A stretch of DNA of 31,976 nucleotides from JBBAAP01 sp043808305 (GTDB lineage: Bacteria; Planctomycetota; MHYJ01; JACQXL01), in contig JAZDFB010000060.1 in the NCBI GenBank assembly GCA_043808305.1, positions 1 to 31,976 of the forward strand, written 5' to 3'. A program made the position numbers and the translations under genes. Below are positions 24,651 through 31,976 of the stretch, piece by piece. The notes below the pieces were generated by a model. The model was not told where the DNA came from and did no database searches. It was given only the letters and a program-made list of their open reading frames with translations. The stretch's first letter is position 1, and the number at the start of each line of letters is the position of its first letter.

Positions 24651-25736
24651 AGTAGTAAATCGTGCGTTGTGTTCGCGGAGCGGCATCCCGCCGCAGCGGG
24701 AAAAATCAGCCGCCGGGATTTTATCAGGACAGTCGGATTGGGCATCGGGAGCTTATATCTGGCGCCCAAGCTGTTTATGCCAAAAGCTTTTGCCGCCGGC
24801 AACTCCAAAGTCGTTATCATCCGCAACCCTAAAATGACTGATGAAGACGGCAAGTTTAACGAACAGGAAATTAAACGGGCGGTCTATGAAGCTATTAAAG
24901 TGTTATCGGACTCCGGCTCAACCGAGGAATTAATCGATGCCATCGTGACGGATAAAAAAAATACTATCGGGCTTAAAATTAACGCTTATTTCGGCGAAGC
25001 CACTAATTCCACCAAGCCTGCCGTGGCCAATGCATTAGCAGAGTTATTGACCAAAAGGAATATCAAGCCGAATAATATCATCATCTGGGACCGGGCTCAG
25101 GATGAAATGGAAAAAGCCGGCTATAAAATCAGCCTGGCGGCTAAAGAAATCAGGTGTATGGCAACAATGACCCACCGCAACCCCAGGTTTGCCAAGCCGT
25201 TTGCCGGCTATGAGGATAATCCGACGCCGGTGGCAAAAACTCAGGTCAGGCTTTCCAAAGCATTAGGATTGTGCGGCATGCTTATCAATATGCCTGTCCT
25301 GAAAACCTATAAATTCAAGGATAACACCGGCGTGGCCGGTTCGATAATGAATATGTACCAGGCGGTTGAAATCCAGGAAGCGGATATGCCCGCTTTCTAC
25401 GACAATGAATGCAACCCCGGCGCGGCCGATATTTACAGCCTGGCGGCCATAAAAAATCGCGTTAAATTAACCGTCTGCGACGCCATATATCCCCTGTATA
25501 ACGGCGGCCCGGGTAATGATGACCGCTACCACTGGCGTTATAACGGCATCATTGCCGGACTTGACCCGGTAGCCGTTGATATAGTCGGCCAGGAAATTAT
25601 CCAGAATTACCGCAACAGCGTTATGCCCAAGGAAACGCCTTTGAAATCGGAATACCTTAACACCTGCGCTAACACGCCTTATAAATTGGGCGTAAGCGAC
25701 CTGAAACAAATAAATAAAATAGAAAGGGAAATATAA
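24648..25736 (+). CDS. Tat-exported DUF362 domain protein
   Basis: 362 aa. A twin-arginine signal, SRRDFIRTVG (arginines 22-23), is followed by a hydrophobic stretch and AFAAG near 47-51, so the protein is probably folded in the cytoplasm and exported. The remainder fits DUF362 (KVVIIRNP, GLKINAYFG, INMPVLKTYKFKDNTGVAGSI, DPVAVDIVGQEII); the family often belongs to iron-sulfur or redox contexts, but no ferredoxin-type cysteine cluster is seen here. The function is unknown. Residues 8-19 (VFAERHPAAAGK), ahead of the signal, come from a palindromic element, which makes the N-terminal region unusually long. The stop overlaps the eno start (TAATG), so the two are translationally coupled. Confidence 0.82.
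   Translation: MSSKSCVVFAERHPAAAGKISRRDFIRTVGLGIGSLYLAPKLFMPKAFAAGNSKVVIIRNPKMTDEDGKFNEQEIKRAVYEAIKVLSDSGSTEELIDAIVTDKKNTIGLKINAYFGEATNSTKPAVANALAELLTKRNIKPNNIIIWDRAQDEMEKAGYKISLAAKEIRCMATMTHRNPRFAKPFAGYEDNPTPVAKTQVRLSKALGLCGMLINMPVLKTYKFKDNTGVAGSIMNMYQAVEIQEADMPAFYDNECNPGAADIYSLAAIKNRVKLTVCDAIYPLYNGGPGNDDRYHWRYNGIIAGLDPVAVDIVGQEIIQNYRNSVMPKETPLKSEYLNTCANTPYKLGVSDLKQINKIEREI
24670..24703 (+). repeat. In-frame palindromic element (family C) at the start of the DUF362 gene
   Basis: GCGGAGCGGCATCCCGCCGC then AGCGGGAAAAA: a CCCGC..GCGGG stem with the same flanking order as the element in kinase 2 (23214-23250). It encodes residues between the initiator methionine and the Tat motif. Confidence 0.65.
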
Positions 25737-27007
25737 TGTCAAAAATAGATTGTGTATTTGGCCGTGAGATACTCGATTCACGCGGCAACCCCACCGTAGA
25801 AGCCGATGTTTTGCTGAAAAACGGCGTAATGGGCCGGGGCGCGGCGCCATCGGGCGCTTCCACCGGGGAACACGAGGCGCTGGAACTGCGCGACGGCGAT
25901 GCCAAGCGCTATCTGGGCAAGGGCGTGCTCAAGGCCGTGGATAACATCAACCGCCTCATCGCGCCGGCGCTCAAGGGCAAGGACGCGCTCAAGCTGGAAG
26001 AGCTTGACAAGCTGATGATAAAGCTGGACGGCACGGAAACCAAGAGCAAGCTCGGCGCCAATGCCACTACCGCAGTATCTATGGCAGTTGCCCGTGCCGG
26101 AGCCGCCTACAAAAAACTTCCGCTTTACCAGTATCTGGGCGGGAACAAAGCCAACATCCTGCCGGTGCCGTTCATGAATATAATTAACGGCGGCGCCCAC
26201 GCGGATAACAGCCTGGATATCCAGGAATTTATGATTGTGCCCAGAGGCGCCACATCGTTCGCCCAGGCGCTCCGGATGGGCGCGGAAACATTCCATAATC
26301 TCAAGAAGGTGCTTAAGGAAAAAGGGTACCAAACCGGCGTGGGTGATGAAGGCGGGTTCGCGCCGTCGCTCAAGAGCCACGAGGAGGCATTCGAATGCAT
26401 CATCAAGGCCATCGAAAAAGCCGGCTACAAGCCCAAGGACGATATCGCACTGGCCATCGACTCCGCGGCCAGCGAGTTCTTTGATAACGGCAAGTATACC
26501 TTCAAGAAGTCCAGCAAGGCATCATTGAATTCAGAACAAATTGTTGACTACTACGGCAAATTATGCCAAGATTACCCGATTATTTCTATCGAGGACGGGA
26601 TGGCTCAGGATGACTGGGCCGGCTGGAAACTGATTACCGAAAAACTCGGCAGGAAAATCCAGATTGTGGGCGATGATGTTTTCGTCACCAACCCGGTCCG
26701 GCTGAAACGGGGCATTAAAGAAGGAGTGGCTAACTCGATATTGATCAAGGTCAACCAGATAGGCACGGTCAGCGAGACGCTGGAAACAATCCAGATTGCG
26801 AACAGGGCGAAATATACAACTATGATTTCGCACCGTTCAGGCGAAACCGAGGACACCTTTATCGCGGATTTGGCCGTGGCTACCAACGCCGGAATGATTA
26901 AAACCGGCTCGGCTTCCCGGACCGACCGGGTGGCTAAGTATAACCAGTTGCTCAGGATTGAAGAAATGCTGGGCAAGAAAGCAAAATTCCATACTCTGGC
27001 AGTTTGA
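25736..27007 (+). CDS. eno: Enolase (phosphopyruvate hydratase)
   Basis: 423 aa, full length. Interconverts 2-phosphoglycerate and phosphoenolpyruvate in glycolysis; cytoplasmic. Seen: SGASTGEHEALELRD near 40, GDEGGFAP with catalytic E205, K338 in ILIKVNQIG as the base, SIEDGM and GDDVFVTNP for the metal ligands, and the signature MISHRSGETEDTF. The ATG overlaps the DUF362 stop and has AAAGGGA 8 bases upstream. The last four residues (TLAV) and the stop codon lie inside a palindromic element (26991-27076), so the original C-terminus has probably been replaced. G+C is higher than in the neighbouring genes, as expected for a highly expressed gene. Confidence 0.97.
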   Translation: MSKIDCVFGREILDSRGNPTVEADVLLKNGVMGRGAAPSGASTGEHEALELRDGDAKRYLGKGVLKAVDNINRLIAPALKGKDALKLEELDKLMIKLDGTETKSKLGANATTAVSMAVARAGAAYKKLPLYQYLGGNKANILPVPFMNIINGGAHADNSLDIQEFMIVPRGATSFAQALRMGAETFHNLKKVLKEKGYQTGVGDEGGFAPSLKSHEEAFECIIKAIEKAGYKPKDDIALAIDSAASEFFDNGKYTFKKSSKASLNSEQIVDYYGKLCQDYPIISIEDGMAQDDWAGWKLITEKLGRKIQIVGDDVFVTNPVRLKRGIKEGVANSILIKVNQIGTVSETLETIQIANRAKYTTMISHRSGETEDTFIADLAVATNAGMIKTGSASRTDRVAKYNQLLRIEEMLGKKAKFHTLAV

Positions 27008-27076
27008 GCGTTAGCGAATTACTGCCGGGTATAGTCGGCTGTTCCCGCTTCGGCGGGACTAACAGCCGAACTATAC
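26991..27076 (+). repeat. Palindromic element family A overlapping the eno stop codon
   Basis: Starts CTCTGGCAGTTTGAGCG, first stem closed by ACTGCCGGG; second stem TATAGTCGGCTG ... CAGCCGAACTATA enclosing a CCCGC-TTCGG-CGGGA hairpin. It is the best-preserved copy and fills most of the eno-scpB gap; it may also serve as a terminator-like structure. Confidence 0.85.
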
Positions 27077-27088
27077 TATTAATTTAAA

Positions 27089-27679
27089 ATGAGCGATACA
27101 GATAACACAAAACCGATAATCGAGGCATTGCTTTTTGCGTCTGATAAGCCGCTGGATATCAAAAAGCTGAAATATATCCTGGGCGGCAATATCACCGACG
27201 ATCAGGTAAAGAAGGCTATAGAAGAGTTACGGACTGAATACGAAACCTCTACCCGAGCTTTTACGGTCTTTGAAATAGCCAACGGCTACCAGCTGCGCAC
27301 AAAAACCGATTACCAACAGTACCTGATAAAACTTAAAGAAAGCCGTTCCGAGGGAGTGCTTTCCAATGCGGCTATAGAAACGCTATCTATTATTGCTTAC
27401 AAGCAACCTATTGCCCGGGCTGAAATAGAAGCCATCCGGGGCGTTGATTCCAGCGCTATTGTGCGCGGGCTTATGGACAAGAAACTGGTGAGGATGACCG
27501 GTAGAGCCGAAGAACTGGGCCGGTCTATTCTATATGGGACAACCAATAATTTCCTTGAATTACTGGGACTGGCATCAATCAATGATTTGCCGAAACCGAC
27601 TGAATTAGCAGGCCGCGCCGAAAGCGCAAATACTTCCGGTAACGGCCAGAATCAAGTAAGGAGTGGCGAAAACCAATAA
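27089..27679 (+). CDS. scpB: Segregation and condensation protein B
   Basis: 196 aa. ScpB joins ScpA and SMC in the chromosome-condensing complex. The two winged-helix domains can be followed: PIIEALLFASDKPLDIKKL at 9-27 starts the first; AIETLSIIAYKQPIARAEI near 95-113, then RGVDSSAIVRGL and GRAEELGRSILYGTT, form the second and match the family signature. Length is normal; residues after about 175 (KPTELAGRAESANTSG) are a disordered tail. There is no clear ribosome site before ATG 27089, which follows the eno palindrome by 12 bases. scpA is not in the window. The next gene starts 5 bases after the stop. Confidence 0.93.
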   Translation: MSDTDNTKPIIEALLFASDKPLDIKKLKYILGGNITDDQVKKAIEELRTEYETSTRAFTVFEIANGYQLRTKTDYQQYLIKLKESRSEGVLSNAAIETLSIIAYKQPIARAEIEAIRGVDSSAIVRGLMDKKLVRMTGRAEELGRSILYGTTNNFLELLGLASINDLPKPTELAGRAESANTSGNGQNQVRSGENQ

Positions 27680-27684
27680 AAACT

Positions 27685-29433
27685 ATGCTATCTTTAAGAG
27701 TCTTCAAAAAATATGAGAAATGGATAATGCTGGGGATATTGCTTGTTACCGCGCTGGCATTCGGAATCACCGGCACAATGTTGGACGTCTTCAGCGGGGG
27801 AAAAAAAGAGAACCTGGCCGGAGAAGTATTCGGCAAACCGATTACCAAGGTCGAATTCAATAACTGCCACGGCAGGTGGACCGCCTGGACTGATTGGATG
27901 CTCATTAATTTCCAGAAATACCCGTTCTATCTTACCTATATGGCGCCTTATAATATGATTGATTTCGAACTGCTAAAAAGCAACCGTGAAAAATACCTTG
28001 ATGAGGTAGCATGGAACGCCATTATACTTTCCCGGTTAGCCGATAAGTCCGGCATCAGCGTTTCAGAAAACGAGGTCAGCGAATATATAAAGTCATCACC
28101 AAGGCTGACAGACCAAAGCCGCAATTTCAGCATGGAAGAATACCGCTCGCTTCTTATTAATCTGAGAATACCGGCCGATGAGTTCGAACGGACCGGCGCC
28201 GAGTTCTTGAAAATAGCCAAGTATTATAATCTCGTATCCAGCGCTGTGACAGCCTCAGCGGAAGATTCATTTAAGGATTACATCTCAAAAAATGATGAGA
28301 TAAAGATGCACTGGGTTACTTTCAAACCGGATGATTTTATATCTAAAATTAAAGCCGGTTCTGCTGAAGAAATCAGGGAATATTATGAAAGAAACGCTCC
28401 GAAATATGAGATACCTCTAAAAGTCAGGATGGAGTACATCTTTACCGCCGTTGATGAGCTGAAGAATAAAGCAGCAGAACCGAACCAGAAGGAAATTGAC
28501 AACTATTTCAATGAGCATAAGGCTGCGGAATACAAAGATAAAACCCTGGACCAGGTTAAAGATGAAGTAAAATCTATTATTACAAGCCGAAATGCCAATG
28601 ACCTGGCGCTTGAACTTATCAGCAATGCGGAAAAAAAGATAGTCCAGTTAAGCGTCCAGGATAAACCGGTGTCGCTGGAAGACCTGGCTTCTGAATTCAA
28701 GCTAAAATACGCGCAGACAGGCTGGTTTGCCACAGACCGGATAAGTGAAATAGAAAAAGAACTGGGTAGTTCACCGTTTTTGAAAAGGCAACTTGGCACT
28801 TTCCAGGAAAAAGATATCAGCGACAGCATCAAAACAGACAAAGGTTATCTGATATTCAGATTAACCGGTAAAAAAGGTTCGTATCTGCCAAAACTGACGG
28901 CCCAGCTTGAAGAAAAGGTATCCTACAACCTGCGCAAAGAAAAAGCCGCCGCATCAGCCGAAGGATCCGCCAAGAGGCTTTTGCAGTCAATAAACGCCCA
29001 AATTAACGATGCCACCCAAAAAGCCCTCAGTCAAACCGGCGCCGCATCGCTTGAGAATTCCGCGGTTATTAATATCAAAAAAGAGGCTTTTACAAACCTA
29101 ACTGACGGAATATTCGGAGTAAAATCCAGTGATTTTTTCAAGGTAAACGGCCCGCTGCAGATGGAAACCCAGGCAAGCAACCAGTTCCTGGAAGAAGTTT
29201 TTAAATTACAGGAAGGCGGAATTAATGTTATGCCCGACAAGTCGTCCGACGGCAAGGATATCGTTTATCACCTGGTCCAGGTAACCAACCGCCGGCCCGG
29301 AACGCCTTCCAGCTTCTATGCCAGGCAGAAAGAACTCACCAATAATGCTACAATGGAAAAGCGCGAGAAGTTCATGACTGAGTGGAAATCAAAAGTAAAA
29401 ACAGAAGCCAAATTGGTGACTTACAAGCAGTAA
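27685..29433 (+). CDS. PpiD/SurA-like membrane-anchored periplasmic chaperone
   Basis: 582 aa. The N-terminus is cytoplasmic and basic (RVFKKYEKW), then one membrane helix at about 14-33; the rest should be periplasmic. Residues about 45-190 resemble the SurA_N/PpiD helical domain (GEVFGKPITKVEFN ... ISVSENEVSEYIKS). A parvulin-type segment is visible at about 330-410 (YAQTGWFATDRIS ... KTDKGYLIFRLTGKK), without a well-defined N-terminal half, so prolyl isomerase activity is uncertain. Its likely role is folding or quality control of envelope proteins. Co-transcribed with scpB (5-base gap); the ribosome site is poor, suggesting coupling. Confidence 0.82.
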   Translation: MLSLRVFKKYEKWIMLGILLVTALAFGITGTMLDVFSGGKKENLAGEVFGKPITKVEFNNCHGRWTAWTDWMLINFQKYPFYLTYMAPYNMIDFELLKSNREKYLDEVAWNAIILSRLADKSGISVSENEVSEYIKSSPRLTDQSRNFSMEEYRSLLINLRIPADEFERTGAEFLKIAKYYNLVSSAVTASAEDSFKDYISKNDEIKMHWVTFKPDDFISKIKAGSAEEIREYYERNAPKYEIPLKVRMEYIFTAVDELKNKAAEPNQKEIDNYFNEHKAAEYKDKTLDQVKDEVKSIITSRNANDLALELISNAEKKIVQLSVQDKPVSLEDLASEFKLKYAQTGWFATDRISEIEKELGSSPFLKRQLGTFQEKDISDSIKTDKGYLIFRLTGKKGSYLPKLTAQLEEKVSYNLRKEKAAASAEGSAKRLLQSINAQINDATQKALSQTGAASLENSAVINIKKEAFTNLTDGIFGVKSSDFFKVNGPLQMETQASNQFLEEVFKLQEGGINVMPDKSSDGKDIVYHLVQVTNRRPGTPSSFYARQKELTNNATMEKREKFMTEWKSKVKTEAKLVTYKQ

Positions 29434-29440
29434 ATATCTC

Positions 29441-29510
29441 TTGCATTATTATTTGGCAATAATATAATGTAGCATATAAAAATTGACGATATAACCTTAT
29501 ATATTATAAA
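29441..29510 (+). promoter_or_regulatory. Two tandem candidate promoters before the SH3 gene
   Basis: P1: TTGCAT 29441-29446, 16 bases, TATAAT 29463-29468. P2: TTGACG 29483-29488, 16 bases, TATAAA 29505-29510. P2 would start around 29517, right at the ribosome site AAAAGGAGG (29516-29524), so P1 is perhaps the productive one. The inverted repeat ATTATT..AATAAT overlaps P1. Confidence 0.45.
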
Positions 29511-29534
29511 CATCTAAAAGGAGGTATTTGTCTT

Positions 29535-30659
29535 ATGAGAAAATATTTAGGTTATGGCTTAATAGCATGCCTGGGTATAGCTTTTTCTATACTTTTTGGC
29601 CCTGCTCAAATGCTGAAAGCCGCTGAAGAGGTTGCAAACCCGAAAGAATCGAAGGAGAAAAAAGCTCCCCAAGAAGTTGTTGAAGTTACCGCAAAAAAAC
29701 TCAATATCAGAAGCGGTCCCGGACTTAATAATCCTGATATTCATACTATTGGAAAAGGCGATAAACTGGTTGTCCTTGAGGATAAGGAAGGCTGGATACA
29801 GGTTCAGCTCCCGTCTAATGTCCCATGCTGGATACATAAAAAATACCTTGAAATTAAAGGCGAAGATACCGGCATTATCAGAGGCGATAAAGTAAGAATA
29901 AGAACCGCGCCTGATACAAGCGATGATAATACTATTGGCTATGTTACCGCAGGCATGTCAGTATCCCTGATCAGCAACAAAAACGATTGGTACAAAATTA
30001 CGCCTCCAGAAACCCTGACCGGATGGGTCAACAAGAAATATACTCGCTACTGGGGAACATACGAGCGCTATAGCGAAATGGTCAATGACGAAGCCCGGAA
30101 AAAACAAGAATCTGAATCATTAAAAACCACCAACGATGGTCGATTCCAAAAAGCTGAAGAACTTTACCTTAAAGAAACAAACAAGCCGGACCTGCAACAA
30201 GATTTTAGCGAAGCCCTGTATCTTTACCGCCAGGTCGCAGAAAGCGCTCCGGAAAGCGAAATCGGCAAAAAGTCCAAGGACCGCATTCAACAGATAGAAC
30301 CACGGGAAAGACTCCTTCAGGTCTACAGAGAAGAAATCAATGCGGCCGCCAATAAAAAGAAGGATGCGGACGAAAAGCATAACCAGCGTATCATATCCCT
30401 CTTAAAACCGCTGCAAACCGATACCATTTATGATGCCGAAGGCTGGCTGGATTCGGTCGGCAAACTTTACAAAAGGCCATCTGCGTATAAACTGGTAAAG
30501 GGCGATGAGGATTTGGTTTTTGTCAAAGCGCCCCCGACAATAAACCTTGATGATTATTACAAAAAATATGTCGGTATTGTCGGCTCAATTGTCAAGATTG
30601 AAGGTTGGAATACCAGAGCCATTATTGTAGAAAAAATTTACGTTCTCAACGATAAATAA
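29535..30659 (+). CDS. Exported protein with two bacterial SH3 domains
   Basis: 374 aa. A signal peptide at 1-30 (MRKYLGYGLIACLGIAFSIL ... KAAEE); the linker is rich in E and K. SH3b 1 at about 50-107 (LNIRSGPGLNNPDIHTIGKG ... WIHKKYLEI), SH3b 2 at about 115-172 (VRIRTAPDTSDDNTIGYV ... GWVNKKYTRYW). Residues 173-300 are helical and charged and include one TPR-like piece (EALYLYRQVAESAPESEIGK); the last 70 residues end in a small beta segment (YVGIVGSIVKIEGWNTRAII). Such SH3b pairs usually bind peptidoglycan or other periplasmic partners. The ribosome site is strong (AAAAGGAGG, 10 bases before ATG) and it has its own promoter candidates, so it is probably well expressed. Exact role unknown. 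Confidence 0.85.
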   Translation: MRKYLGYGLIACLGIAFSILFGPAQMLKAAEEVANPKESKEKKAPQEVVEVTAKKLNIRSGPGLNNPDIHTIGKGDKLVVLEDKEGWIQVQLPSNVPCWIHKKYLEIKGEDTGIIRGDKVRIRTAPDTSDDNTIGYVTAGMSVSLISNKNDWYKITPPETLTGWVNKKYTRYWGTYERYSEMVNDEARKKQESESLKTTNDGRFQKAEELYLKETNKPDLQQDFSEALYLYRQVAESAPESEIGKKSKDRIQQIEPRERLLQVYREEINAAANKKKDADEKHNQRIISLLKPLQTDTIYDAEGWLDSVGKLYKRPSAYKLVKGDEDLVFVKAPPTINLDDYYKKYVGIVGSIVKIEGWNTRAIIVEKIYVLNDK

Positions 30660-31031
30660 TCAAAAAAGGAGGTGTTTTCTTTTTCCACTCTGCCCTTTTA
30701 ACGGGACGGAGATTAGAATAAATTAGAAATCAAGGCGGTAACCCTCTCTCTTTGCGGCATGATGGGATAATAATTCAAAAGCAAGAAGAGAACCGGATGA
30801 GAAGACAAAATATGATTAAAATAAAATCAAACTATTTAATAGATAAATCTTTAATTACCGGGCGCGATATTCTAAATAAACGCTTTCTTGGGAACCTCGT
30901 CTTCTGGAGATCAGGCTCAATAAAAGTTTAGTTTATCGATGATTTCCGGGGGCTGGCTCGTATCATATTTTTTGTCCTTCCTTTTCCGTCCGCTACAGGG
31001 TATACCGCCATTACCAAATGAAAGGTTGTCT
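30660..31031 (+). other. 372-bp gap with two hairpins, possible structured RNA
   Basis: No convincing protein gene. Starts with AAAAAAGGAGGTG, then hairpin 1 (CTCTGCCC / GGGACGGAG, 30688-30711, one mismatch), then hairpin 2 (arms 30745-30755 and 30781-30791, loop of 25 bases, one mismatch). A short open frame follows at 30812-30931. It lies just upstream of rny. It could be a small RNA or a leader of rny; neither could be decided by eye. Confidence 0.3.
30812..30931 (+). CDS. Doubtful 39-aa open reading frame
   Basis: ATG at 30812, MIKIKSNYLIDKSLITGRDI at the start, stop TAG at 30929. No ribosome site and no recognisable family; high lysine and isoleucine content simply reflects AT-rich sequence. 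Listed only because it is the one open frame in the gap before rny. Confidence 0.12.
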   Translation: MIKIKSNYLIDKSLITGRDILNKRFLGNLVFWRSGSIKV

Positions 31032-31976
31032 ATGGAATATAATCTAGTAACTATTATTATAGGTGTCGTCGGGCTTGGCATCGGCGCCGCGGCATACTAT
31101 GCTATCTCCTTCTTCCAAAAAAAGAAGGTCAATAAAACAACAGACCAGATTATCGCTGATGCCAAAGAAGAAGCCGAGCGCATAAAAAAAGCGGCAATGT
31201 TCACTGCTAAAGAAGAAACTTACCGGCTCAAGGAAGAACTAAACCATGAAACCCAGGAAAACCGCAATGAGATTAAAGCTTTCGAACGAAGAGTGCTCAA
31301 ACGCGAAGATGCTTTAGACCACAAAGTCGAATCACTCCAGCGCAGGGAAAAATACATAGAAAACCTGGAGAAATCAACCGAGCAAAAATACCGGGATATG
31401 GAAACAAAGGCTAAGGAACTGGCCGACTTAATCAACGATGAGAAGAAAACTCTTTATAATATCTCGGGACTCAACAAAGAAGAAGCGACAAGAATGCTCC
31501 TTACTAAGCTGGAAAATGAATTACAAAGTGAAACGGTGGCTATTATAAACAAACACCGCGGAGAAGCCAAGGAGTCCGGAGAAACCGAGGCGAAAAAAAT
31601 AGTCAGCCTGGCTATCCAGCGCTGCGCCGCCGAGCATACCGCCCAGAATACTGTTTCTACGGTTGACATCCCCAGCGAAGATATGAAAGGCCGGATTATC
31701 GGGCGCGAAGGCAGAAATATCAGGGCGTTCGAAAAAGCCGCCGGCGTCGACGTCATCGTCGATGATACGCCCGGCGTCATCGTGATTTCATCCTTCGACA
31801 GCGTCAAACGGGAAATCGCCAGGCGTTCTTTGGAGAAATTGATAATTGACGGCAGAATACATCCGGGCCGTATAGAAGAAATTGTTGAAGCTACCAGAAA
31901 AGAAGTCGAAGATGTCATTCAACAGACCGGTAAGCAAACCTGTTATGACCTTAACATACTTAACATCAATCCTAAA
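31032..31976 (+). CDS. rny: Ribonuclease Y, N-terminal 315 codons (cut by window edge)
   Basis: Membrane-anchored endoribonuclease that initiates mRNA decay. Seen: one membrane helix at about 6-27, long coiled coil about 40-190 (ERIKKAAMFTAKEETYRL, ERRVLKREDALDHKVE), then the KH domain with STVDIPSEDMKGRIIGREG (about 211-229) and RNIRAFEKAAGVDVIVDDTP. The HD phosphohydrolase domain, holding the catalytic metal site, lies beyond the right edge; the last codons here (DLNILNINPK) are the start of that part. GAAAGG lies 7 bases before ATG 31032. A gap with possible structured RNA precedes it. Confidence 0.95.
   Translation, partial: MEYNLVTIIIGVVGLGIGAAAYYAISFFQKKKVNKTTDQIIADAKEEAERIKKAAMFTAKEETYRLKEELNHETQENRNEIKAFERRVLKREDALDHKVESLQRREKYIENLEKSTEQKYRDMETKAKELADLINDEKKTLYNISGLNKEEATRMLLTKLENELQSETVAIINKHRGEAKESGETEAKKIVSLAIQRCAAEHTAQNTVSTVDIPSEDMKGRIIGREGRNIRAFEKAAGVDVIVDDTPGVIVISSFDSVKREIARRSLEKLIIDGRIHPGRIEEIVEATRKEVEDVIQQTGKQTCYDLNILNINPK

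Noticed and set aside
25778..26380. 200-codon minus-strand frame inside eno
   Set aside because: Antisense shadow of a highly conserved gene.
30688..30711. Rho-independent terminator of the SH3 gene
   Set aside because: The hairpin has a mismatch and no T run follows; the T run lies before it.
30660..31031. 6S RNA gene
   Set aside because: I could not fold a long closed rod with a central bubble; only two separate hairpins were found, so I did not name the family.
1..31976. tRNA, rRNA, insertion-sequence transposase, integrase or att sites
   Set aside because: None could be recognised on either strand by eye.

Overview
The window is a piece of a Gram-negative bacterial chromosome, most likely from an uncultured Planctomycetota-type (PVC-like) lineage. 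This is an inference from gene content: two Ser/Thr protein kinases fused to long TPR arrays, a planctomycete-style FabZ-like dehydratase, lpxK (so lipid A is made), a fused membrane/spermidine-synthase-like protein, and a gigantic secreted Fn3/LamG protein. No rRNA or tRNA gene is visible to fix the lineage.

Layout. From about 23.5 kb down to 1 everything is on the minus strand. In transcription order: TPR-kinase 2 (944 aa), TPR-kinase 1 (962 aa), a HEAT-repeat lipoprotein, a 230-aa protein of unknown function preceded by an array of 21-bp repeats, lpxK, an 818-aa membrane/spermidine-synthase-like fusion, and a secreted protein of more than 3,700 residues that runs off the left edge. From 24.07 kb to the right edge everything is on the plus strand: a fabZ-like gene, a Tat-exported DUF362 protein, enolase, scpB, a PpiD/SurA-like periplasmic chaperone, a double-SH3 exported protein and rny (RNase Y, cut by the right edge). 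A 600-bp divergent intergenic region filled with palindromes separates the two halves.

The giant protein has a signal peptide, an Fn3 domain, seven about 47-residue repeats that look like a seven-bladed beta-propeller, another Fn3, thirteen tandem about 96-residue Fn3-like domains, alternating DUF2341 and LamG-like domains, and then a 457-codon module (two Fn3 plus a DUF4082-like domain) that is at least partly repeated. It is probably a surface adhesin or matrix protein.

The most unusual feature is a set of short palindromic elements scattered through the window. They lie between genes and also in-frame inside genes: the spermidine-synthase-like gene, lpxK, the HEAT lipoprotein, TPR-kinase 2 (twice), the N-terminus of the DUF362 protein, and the enolase stop codon. 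The clearest family has three copies (eno 3' end, upstream of kinase 1, and inside the spermidine-synthase-like gene). This resembles the in-gene palindromic elements known from Rickettsia, but the sequences look different. The two kinase genes are each preceded by an 18-codon copy of their own N-terminus, ended at the same base by a palindromic element. The second candidate for an undescribed system is the 21-bp repeat array, which would form most of the leader of the 230-aa gene.
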